Assembly (NCBI GenBank): GCA_963791145.1
Contig: CAWBRT010000006.1
Coordinates: 62,001 to 126,000 of the forward strand
DNA from: CAWBRT01 sp963791145
GTDB lineage: Bacteria; Acidobacteriota; Terriglobia; Terriglobales; Acidobacteriaceae
Direction of reading: 5' to 3'
DNA: 64,000 nucleotides
Both the position numbers and the translations under genes were made by a program. A model generated the notes under the pieces. It had not been told where the DNA came from. It worked only from the letters and a program-made list of their open reading frames with translations, and searched no databases. This document shows, one piece after another, positions 54,420 to 64,000 of this stretch (within the stretch, counting starts at the first letter, position 1; every line of letters begins with the position of its first letter).

Positions 54420-56730
54420 ATGAGCGACAGCATTGGGACAGGTTCGGTGAGCCGCAGGTCTTTTCTGAAGACGGCCGCGGTGACTGGCATTGCGGCGGCC
54501 GTGGGAAGGGGCCCCAACAGACGCCGCCTTTGCGTCTGGTGGGGACAGCAGAGCAATTGGGGGGTGAACCGATGTCGAAAGTGTTTGGCGAGGCAAATGT
54601 GGTTCAGGCGGCCGAAGGCGAGAAGAGTGTTTTCCGCCTGCTGTCCGTCTTTGGGCCTGTGCACGGCGACGTGCCCGTTGCAGGTCACGGTCAAAGCCGG
54701 ACAGATCACGCACATCAGCAACGATCCCAATTACCTCTGCTGCGTGAAGGGACACGCGCTGCGCGCCAGCGTTTACGATCCCACGCGACTGCTGTACCCG
54801 ATGAAGCGCACCGGCGAGCGCGGTGAAGGCAAGTTCCAGCGCATCTCTTGGGACGAAGCTATTGATACCTATGCCGGCAAGATCAAGGAAACCACCGGCA
54901 AGTACGGCAGCGACGCCATCCTCTTCTATCCCGCGCGCGGCACCATGGGCTTGGCCCGTCTGGCTCCCAGGGTGCGTTTTACCAATCTGCTTGGCATGGT
55001 GACCGTTTGGGGCTCGCTGTGCATCGCCAACAAGACCTCAGTCGCGCCCATGATGTACGGCACCATGAATACCGAGAGCGATCTCGATACCATCAAGGAC
55101 TCCAAGCTGGCCATCATCTGGGGCTACGGTTTTGCCGACAGCAACCGGCGCGTCGACTTCGCCGGCGAAGGCATGCGCATCATGATGGATGCCCGCGAGA
55201 GGGGAACGCGCGTGGTGGTCATCGATCCCTTCTTTTCTCAAACCGCGGGCAAGGCCGACCAGTGGATTCCCATCATGCCCGGCACGGACGGGGCGATGGC
55301 GCTGGCCATGGCCAACGTGATCATCAACCGCGGCCTCTACGATAAACAGTTCGTCGAAAAGCACGTGCTCGGCTTCGAGGAGTTCAAGCAGCACGCGCAG
55401 AAGTACACCCCGGAATGGGCGGCCAAGATCACCGGCGTGCCGGAGAAGGTCATGACCGATCTGGCCGTCGAGTACGCCACCAGGCAGCCGTCGGCGCTGT
55501 GCCCCGGAGACGGTCCCTCGCGCGTGGGACACGATCCCTCGCAGTGGGTGCTCGCCTGCGGCGCGCTGGCCGCCATCACCGGCAGCCTGGGCAAGCCCGG
55601 CACGAACGCCACCGCCGGCTTCGGCTTCAACAAGGGGTTCAAGATCGGCAGCCTCGCCGCCCAGGAGAAGAACAAGACGGCATTGCTGGTGAACGAATGC
55701 CAGATTGCCGATGCCATCCTGACCGGCAAGGCGACCCAACCCAACTACAAGGTGGCTCCGGTCAATATTCATATGCTGATCGGCCACGGCTCGAGCGTCA
55801 TCAATCAGACCGGCGACTCCAACAAGATCGTCTCCGCCCTGAAGAAGCTCGACTACATTATCTGCGCCGACCACTTCATGACGCCCTTTGCCCGCTATTC
55901 AGACCTGCTGCTGCCGGCCACCACTGTCTTTGAGGGCAATGACGCCGGCTATTACGCGCAGGCGGCGCACGCGCTTGTCTACAGCGAAAAGTGCATCGAG
56001 CCGGTCGGCGAGTGCCGCTCCGATCTCGACATGTGGGCGGCCGTCGCCGACCGCCTGGGAATCGGCGCCGAGTATCACTCCAACTGGAAGGACGTGGACT
56101 GGATGCGCGAGACCTTGAAGATCTCGGCCGCCTCCGGCCCGCTCGCCGGGATCACGATGGAGCGTTTGCAGAAGGAGAAGGTGGTCTTTGTCGGTCCGCG
56201 GCCGTTCATCCCCTTCCAGGAACAGGTGAAGGAAGGGAAGCCGTTCCCGACCAAGTCCGGCAAGATCGAGCTTTACTCCAAGACCATGGAAGCCCGCGGA
56301 CTGCCGGCGATGCCGACCTATCTTGGACGACTTCGAGAATCGGCGCCACCCGGCGGCCAAGAAATATCCGCTGGCCATCTGCACGCCGCATTCGGTGGCT
56401 TGGCTGCACAGCCGTTCCAACAATCGCTGGGTCAACAATCTGTATCCGGTCGACGTCTTCATCAATCCGGCCGATGCGGCCAAGCGGAAGATCAAGAGTG
56501 GCGACATGGTGCACGTCTTCAATGACCGTGGCGTGACCGAGCGTAAGGCGAAGGTCAGCCAGCGCGTGATGCCGGGTGTTATCGCCATGCATCAGGGGGT
56601 GTGGTTCAAACCGGGAGCCGATGGCGTCGACCGCGGCGGCGGAGTGAATACGCTGACCAATGACACCATCGACCGCGTCGGTGGAGCGGCCACTTACAAC
56701 AGCGTGATGGTGGATATAAAAAGAATTTAA
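54420..56730 (+). CDS. Tat-exported molybdopterin oxidoreductase (DMSO-reductase superfamily), interrupted by about four indels
   Basis: The roughly 770-residue catalytic subunit of a molybdenum/tungsten bis-MGD enzyme. VSRRSFLK at the N-terminus is a twin-arginine signal. The Fe4S4 Cys cluster lies in GLCTATCPLQV and LCCVKGHAL; the first Cys of the expected C-x2-C-x3-C is lost at a frameshift near 54650. LLYPMKRTGERGEGKFQRISWDEA, KLAIIWGYGFADSN, VVIDPFFSQTAGKADQWIPI, TDGAMALAMANVI and VFEGNDAGYY are typical. Indels near 54508, 54562 (a G-run), 54650 and 56325 break the frame. The C-terminal domain (NLYPVDVFINPADAAKRKI, VMPGVIAMHQGVWFKPGADG) is intact. GGAGG lies seven bases before the ATG. 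The ferredoxin subunit follows. The electron acceptor or donor (for example a sulfur, selenium or arsenic oxyanion) is unknown. Confidence 0.87.
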
Positions 56731-56833
56731 GATTTACGATTTTTGATTTTCGATTGAAAGACAACCCACGTCTTCTTGGTAGTTCAACCTGAAATCTGAA
56801 ATCAACAAATCTAAAATGTTCCGGGGGGCGCGA
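56731..56833. repeat. GATTTTTGATTTTC / GAAATCTGAAATC inverted array in the operon spacer
   Basis: The left arm at 56732-56757 (GATTTACGATTTTTGATTTT) and right arm at 56789-56816 (CTGAAATCTGAAATCAAC) are inverted. They fill the spacer between the catalytic and ferredoxin genes and end at AAAATG (56816). Confidence 0.65.
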
Positions 56834-57371
56834 ATGTCGATACAGTACGGTTTCTATTACGATGCCAGCCGGTGCCTCGCTTGCCGGTCCTGCGTGCTTG
56901 CCTGCAAAGATTGGAACGACAACAAGGCGGGTGAATCCGTCTACTGGCGGCGGGTCTCGACCGAGGAGTCTGGCAAGTACCCCAAGGTGCGCCTCACCAA
57001 CAGCTCCCTCGCCTGCCACCATTGCGCCAAGCCGGCCTGCGTTGATGCCTGCCCGAACAAGGCTATCTCCAAGCGGGCGCGAAGACGGCATTGTCGTGGT
57101 CGATCAGGCCAAATGCAAGGGCTGCCAGACGTGCGGCAAGGCTTGCCCCTACGGGGCTCCGCAGTACGGCTCTGACGGTAAGATGCAGAAGTGCGACCTG
57201 TGCCTGAGCAAGGTCCAGCAGGGCCAGAAGCCGGCGTGTGCCGCGGCCTGCACCGGCGGCGCGCTCTTCGCCGGACCGCTGCCGGAACTCGCCCGCACTT
57301 GGGCAAAGAATTCGCCGGTGATGCTGGCGGGTGCGACTAAGCCGTCCATGCTGGTGCCGAAAGGGAAGTAG
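56834..57371 (+). CDS. Four-cluster ferredoxin subunit of the molybdopterin oxidoreductase, with one indel
   Basis: A roughly 178-residue electron-transfer subunit with four [4Fe-4S] cysteine groups: CLACRSCVLACKDW, CHHCAKPACVDACPN, CKGCQTCGKACPYGAP and CDLCLSKVQQG with PACAAACTGGAL. This is the DmsB/PhsB-like layout that pairs with a DMSO-reductase-type catalytic subunit and passes electrons to or from it at the periplasmic face. One extra base near 57084 splits the frame between the second and third cluster. The ATG at 56834 is chosen (SIQYGFYYDASRC is the family start); the ATG at 56816 belongs to the repeat array. No membrane-anchor subunit follows. Confidence 0.87.
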
Positions 57372-57402
57372 TTCGCAGCTTCCTGTCGAAACACGCACCC
57401 AA

Positions 57403-57485
57403 ACATAGCGTGGGGACAAGGATTTCTGCGCGCCGGAGGCGCAATGACTTGCTAGCCCCACGCTTCAGCGTGGGGACAAGGATTA
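57403..57485. repeat. AGCGTGGGGACAAGGATT direct repeat pair
   Basis: The sequence AGCGTGGGGACAAGGATT occurs at 57407 and again at 57467, 60 bases apart, with CCCCACGCTT between them that can pair with either copy. Confidence 0.65.
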
Positions 57486-57538
57486 ATGAGTCCCAAGTCC
57501 CGTAGGGACGGCGCGAACTCGTTCCTGCCGCACGAAAA

Positions 57539-57570
57539 GCCCCACATCTGCCGTGCAGATCTGGGGCACC
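57539..57570. repeat. GTGCCCCA hairpin family, copy 7 (inverted)
   Basis: GCCCCACATCTGC pairs with GCAGATCTGGGGC; the GGTGCCCCA end is here on the right (as TGGGGCACC), so this copy is inverted relative to the others. Confidence 0.72.
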
Positions 57571-57584
57571 GATCCCGCCTTTCA

Positions 57585-57618
57585 CAATCTTCAATCAAAA
57601 ATCAAAAATCTGAAATGA
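57585..57618. repeat. AATCAAAAATC array at the ribBA 3' end
   Basis: CTTCAATCAAAAATCAAAAATC followed by TGAAATGAG ends at the ribBA stop codon on the minus strand. It is the same unit as before gpmI. Confidence 0.6.
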
Positions 57619-57619
57619 G

Positions 57620-58786
57620 TTAGTCCTGGCACGCACCAGCGGCGACTGGAATGGGCACCTGCTCCACGATTTCCAGGCCGAAGCCTTCGAGCGAAGCCAC
57701 CTTGCGCGGGCGGTTGGTGAGCACGCGCAGCCGCTTCAGCTTGAGGTCATTCAGTATCTGGGCGCCGATGCCGATTTCGCGCAGCGTCTTGCGTTGCGAG
57801 TCGGGCAGCGTCGCCAGGCGAATGTCCTTGTGGAACAGCAGCGTGATCTTCTCGCCCAGCTTCTCCACCGTAAAGCCCTTGGAACTCTGGTGCAGGTAGA
57901 TGATGGCGCCGCGCCCCTCGGCGGCGATCAGGCGCATCGATTCTTCCAGCATGTTGCGGCACTCGCAGCCGGTGGCGCCGAAGACGTCTCCCACCAGGCA
58001 ATGCGAGTGCATGCGCACCAGCGTCGGCTGGTCTCCGGAATTTTCGACATCGCCCTTGACCAGCGCCACGTGCGACTGGCCGTCGAGTTGCGACTGGTAG
58101 GCGATCATGCGGAACTCGCCATAGCGCGTCGGCACCAGCGTCTCGCCCAGGCGGATGAGGAACGGCTCGTGCTGCAGCCGGTAACGGATCAGCTCCGCCA
58201 CGGTCAGCATGCGCATCTGGTGCTGCCGGCAGAACTCCTTCAGCTCCGGAACCCGCGCCATGGTGCCGTCGTCGTTCATGATCTCGCAGATCACGCCCGC
58301 CGGAACCAGCCCGGCCAGCCGCGCCAGATCGACCGAGGCCTCGGTCTGCCCGGCGCGAACCAGCACTCCGCCGTCGCGCGCCCGCAGCGGGAAGGTATGC
58401 CCGGGACGGGCAAGATCGGAGGGCCGGGTCGCCGGATCGATCGCCACCTGGATGGTGCGGAAGCGGTCGTAAGCGGAGATGCCGGTCGAAATGCCTTGGC
58501 GGGCGTCGATCGACTCGGTGAAGGCCGTGCCGAAGTTGGAGGTGTTCTCCGCGCTCATCTGGCCCAGCCGGAGATGATCCAGCCGCTGTTCGGTCATGGC
58601 CAGGCAGATCAGGCCGCGGCCGTACTTGGCCATGAAATTGATGGCCTCGGGCGTTACCTTTTCGGCGGCCATGGTCAGGTCGCCTTCGTTTTCGCGGTCC
58701 TCGTCGTCGACGACGATAATCATCCGCCCGGCACGAATTTCCTCCACGGCGGTGGGCACGTCGCAGAACGGCTTCTCGGGAATCAT
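57620..58786 (-). CDS. ribBA: Bifunctional DHBP synthase / GTP cyclohydrolase II with divergent cyclohydrolase half
   Basis: Riboflavin biosynthesis. Residues 1-200 are 3,4-dihydroxy-2-butanone 4-phosphate synthase: IIVVDDEDRENEGDLTMAAE, ISTGISAYDRFRTIQ, RPGHTFPLRARDGGVLVRAGQTEASVDL. Residues about 205-388 are GTP cyclohydrolase II with the zinc-binding HSHCLVGDVFGATGCECR (C-x10-C-x-C). The stretch that is normally QEGRGIGL followed by an R-D motif reads YLHQSSKGFTVEKLGEKITL and LPDSQRKTLREIGIGAQIL, so several catalytic positions differ. The C-terminus (LEGFGLEIVEQVPI) is normal. The start is ATG 58786. A monocistronic gene. Confidence 0.9.
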   Translation of the reverse strand: MIPEKPFCDVPTAVEEIRAGRMIIVVDDEDRENEGDLTMAAEKVTPEAINFMAKYGRGLICLAMTEQRLDHLRLGQMSAENTSNFGTAFTESIDARQGISTGISAYDRFRTIQVAIDPATRPSDLARPGHTFPLRARDGGVLVRAGQTEASVDLARLAGLVPAGVICEIMNDDGTMARVPELKEFCRQHQMRMLTVAELIRYRLQHEPFLIRLGETLVPTRYGEFRMIAYQSQLDGQSHVALVKGDVENSGDQPTLVRMHSHCLVGDVFGATGCECRNMLEESMRLIAAEGRGAIIYLHQSSKGFTVEKLGEKITLLFHKDIRLATLPDSQRKTLREIGIGAQILNDLKLKRLRVLTNRPRKVASLEGFGLEIVEQVPIPVAAGACQD

Positions 58787-58851
58787 AGGGATCTCACAAA
58801 AATTCTACCAAAGTTAGGCGATCAAGTTTTCCTGAGCAGGATTCCCCCGCG

Positions 58852-58892
58852 GGTGCCCCATGTTTGCCCTGCGGTTGGGCAAACGTGGGGTA
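58852..58892. repeat. GTGCCCCA hairpin family, copy 8
   Basis: CCCCATGTTTGCCC pairs with GGGCAAACGTGGGG (one T-G wobble). The inner stem GTTTGCCC differs from other copies and still pairs. TAGTTC follows. Confidence 0.78.
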
Positions 58893-58964
58893 GTTCTTCC
58901 AGGAACGGTGGTTCGCTGGATAACGAAGGAAATCCGCACGTCGATCAAGGATGCGGGACTGGTT

Positions 58965-59048
58965 TTTCAATCTTCAATCTTCAATCTTCAATCTTCAATC
59001 TGCAATATCAGCAATCTTCAATCAAAAATCATAAATTGGAAATCAAAA
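58965..59048. repeat. TTCAATC / AATCAAAAATC array abutting a start codon
   Basis: Five TCTTCAATC units, then AATCAAAAATCATAAATTGG and AATCAAAA directly before the ATG at 59049. No Shine-Dalgarno sequence is left. Confidence 0.65.
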
Positions 59049-59645
59049 ATGTCTTCCGTCCCTCGCAAGCCACTCGTTTTCCTCCCGCCATTGCGGTACA
59101 AACTGCTTATGAAGCACACGAAGCTGGTTGAAGCGGCGATTGCCTGGTTGCGCCGCTACCGCTGCGGCATCGTGCTCAGCGAGCAGGGCTGCGCCAGCGG
59201 CGAGATGCCGGACGCCATCGGCTGGAAGGGCAAGTGCCACTCCGTGGTGGTGGAGTGCAAGGTGAGCCGCGCCGATTTCCTGGCCGACGGCGATAAACCC
59301 TGGCGCGCCAAGATGGAGTTCGCGCTCGGCTGCGAGCGTTACTATCTGGCGCCTCGCGGCCTGCTGCGTCCCGAAGAGCTGCCGCCCGGCTGGGGATTGC
59401 TCGAGGCGCACGGGCGCGAGATCGTGGTCGTACAGAAGTCGCGCAAGAACCTGCGCCAACCCGGCGGGCTGATGAACGAGATGAACCTGCTGCTGGCCAG
59501 CCTGCGCCGCGTCGAGGTGCGCATCGAGCCGCAGACCATCACCGATTTCCTCAAGTGGAAGAACCGCCTCATCGAATACAACGGCGGCCTGCTGCCGCAA
59601 GGAGTTCTCGCCCCGGCGGAGGAGAACAATCCGCACTTGGTGTGA
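59049..59645 (+). CDS. PD-(D/E)XK-like (MmcB-related) putative nuclease
   Basis: The roughly 198-residue protein has the core of a restriction-endonuclease-like fold: GEMPDAIGWKGKCHSVVVECKVSRADFLAD gives the D...E-x-K signature (Asp in MPDAIG, ECK), as in MmcB-type DNA-repair proteins. AKMEFALGCERYYLAPRGLL and LPPGWGLLEAHGREIVVVQK resemble the strand-rich second half. A role in DNA repair or processing is inferred. The ATG at 59049 directly follows a simple array; an ATG at 59109 (KHTKLVEAAIAWLRRY) is an equally good start and closer to the family N-terminus. Neither has a good ribosome-binding site. Confidence 0.72.
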   Translation: MSSVPRKPLVFLPPLRYKLLMKHTKLVEAAIAWLRRYRCGIVLSEQGCASGEMPDAIGWKGKCHSVVVECKVSRADFLADGDKPWRAKMEFALGCERYYLAPRGLLRPEELPPGWGLLEAHGREIVVVQKSRKNLRQPGGLMNEMNLLLASLRRVEVRIEPQTITDFLKWKNRLIEYNGGLLPQGVLAPAEENNPHLV

Positions 59646-59654
59646 TCCAAACAG

Positions 59655-59815
59655 CAGTTTCAAGTTTCGAGTTTCAAGTTCTGATTCAGGTACAACGTCC
59701 TGAGAATCTACAGCCACCCTGAATACATTTGCTTACCCCAACAGCCGTTCTCGTCCATTCCGCGACTTCCCTCGCGAAACTTGAAACTCGAAACTTGAAA
59801 CTCGAAACTGCGGTA
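59655..59815. repeat. AGTTTCAAGTTTCGAG / CTCGAAACTTGAAACT inverted array
   Basis: The left arm at 59655-59680 (AGTTTCAAGTTTCGAGTTTC) and right arm at 59777-59811 (CTTGAAACTCGAAACTTGAA) are inverted across about 95 bases. It starts ten bases after the preceding stop codon. Confidence 0.7.
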
Positions 59816-59898
59816 TCACTTAATCCCGTGCTCTGCATCACAGGCCAATGTTTCGCTGCGGGAAAAATCGCCCGTCACCGCCGCGAATCACGGAATTT

Positions 59899-59914
59899 TG
59901 TGAGGTTCATCACA
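59899..59914. promoter_or_regulatory. CRP/FNR-family operator candidate upstream of nifJ
   Basis: TGTGAGGTTCATCACA has perfect TGTGA and TCACA half-sites six bases apart. It is the only strong palindrome in the 690-base gene-free region upstream of the pyruvate:ferredoxin oxidoreductase gene, 420 bases before its start. Confidence 0.5.
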
Positions 59915-59993
59915 GCGGTTTCGCCGGCGCGGCTCTGTAATGGAGAAGTACACTGAGCGCTGCTCCAACCCAATCAGCAGGACGCCTTGAGCA

Positions 59994-60120
59994 AGGCTGC
60001 GGAAAGACGCGCCCAAGCCGCTGGAAACGACTGGAGAGGCGCAAGATAGCGCAGGTAGCAGAAATCATTACACCAGGCCTATTAGGCGCAAATCCCCGAA
60101 AGCTGTTCCCCCGCAGCCTC
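59994..60120 (+). repeat. 118-bp-type terminal-inverted-repeat element, degenerate copy D
   Basis: Starts AGGCTGCGGAAAGACGCGCC and ends CCCGCAGCCTC. The ends match copies B and C; the interior is largely unrelated and slightly longer (127 bp). It lies between the operator candidate and nifJ. Confidence 0.6.
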
Positions 60121-60336
60121 TTAGAGGAGCGAAAGCTTCGCCGGCAAGCGCTGCATTTCGCTCAATCGCTTTGGCACAACGTGAGTAGGCGGCACCTGGG
60201 TCGGAACAAGAGGCTGTGCCTGGTCGCATGGAGTCCCTGGCAGAACCGATGTTTGCATCCGCTGGGGCAGAGATTCCGATTCGTTTCCGCGCAATTGCGG
60301 AGCGGCAAACTTTAACTTCATTTCGCACTTTAAAGA

Positions 60337-63951
<3,615 letters not shown>

Positions 63952-63959
<8 letters not shown>

Positions 63960-64000
63960 TCTCTCTACCAAGTACCTGGGACTGAAACTGAAGAGCCCGC
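63952..64000 (+). CDS. Dihydroorotate-dehydrogenase-like protein, 5' end only
   Basis: The first 16 codons (INLSTKYLGLKLKSP after Met) match the N-terminus of the dihydroorotate dehydrogenase-like proteins often encoded next to nifJ. The ATG overlaps the nifJ stop (ATGATTAA), and a GGGGG run lies upstream, so it is translationally coupled to nifJ. The rest is outside the window; assignment rests on a short stretch plus context. Confidence 0.65.

Noticed and set aside
57794..59131. A 445-codon plus-strand frame opposite ribBA
   Set aside because: The ribBA motifs are on the other strand; the frame also runs through the hairpin and simple arrays.

Overview
The window is a high-GC (about 60-64%) bacterial chromosome segment that looks like an Acidobacteriota genome (Terriglobia/Koribacter-like). 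This is inferred from the style of the gene set: a RibBA with a divergent cyclohydrolase II half, a GNT-F-K type membrane pyrophosphatase, a ClC channel with a GVNQTKG motif, many single-domain regulators, and intergenic space filled with families of small hairpin repeats. No rRNA, tRNA, CRISPR array, phage or IS transposase was recognised. Most genes are housekeeping or general metabolism, on both strands, in short operons.

Layout. 0-2.5 kb: enolase 3' end, a four-helix-bundle protein and cofactor-independent phosphoglycerate mutase broken by about eight compensating indels. 2.6-6.1 kb: an Asp/Glu racemase-family protein lacking both catalytic Cys, a YqeC-MocA fusion and YqeB (maturation of selenium-dependent molybdenum hydroxylases), and a 51-residue membrane microprotein. 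6.5-11.5 kb: two metallophosphoesterases, a family 2 glycosyltransferase and a GH1 glycosidase. 11.7-16.1 kb: a receiver/RsbRD-like regulator, a DUF2461 protein, a PilZ protein and a receiver-PilZ protein. 16.3-24.7 kb: iron alcohol dehydrogenase, D-2-hydroxyacid dehydrogenase, a DUF4118 histidine kinase, an ECF sigma/anti-sigma pair and a GAF-like protein. 24.7-36.5 kb: Slt-type transglycosylase, lspA-ileS, TonB, a TPR protein and a ClC channel. 36.5-47 kb: a thioredoxin-fold YyaL-like protein, an M20 peptidase, a low-GC seven-helix membrane protein, membrane pyrophosphatase and a sorbosone-dehydrogenase-like beta-propeller. 47-53.6 kb: DUF763, a secreted Thr/Ser-rich protein, a DJ-1 protein, gamma-glutamyltransferase, small proteins and a DinB protein. 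54.4-64 kb: a Tat-exported molybdopterin oxidoreductase with its four-cluster ferredoxin subunit, RibBA, a PD-(D/E)XK-like protein, pyruvate:ferredoxin oxidoreductase and the start of a dihydroorotate-dehydrogenase-like gene.

The least explained content is between the genes. At least seven repeat families recur: a 118-bp element with terminal inverted repeats, two further elements bounded by CTAGA-type ends, a hairpin family with a fixed GTGCCCCA outer stem and a covarying inner stem, TTGAAACC and AATCAAAAATC arrays that often form opposing arms and abut start or stop codons, and a double-hairpin element. One hairpin of the same style lies in frame inside a coding gene.

Seven conserved genes carry single-base indels that preserve all downstream motifs (gpmI, ileS, the YyaL-like gene, ggt, the molybdopterin enzyme, its ferredoxin, nifJ). 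Consensus sequence error is the simplest explanation, so these are annotated as interrupted CDSs rather than as certain pseudogenes.
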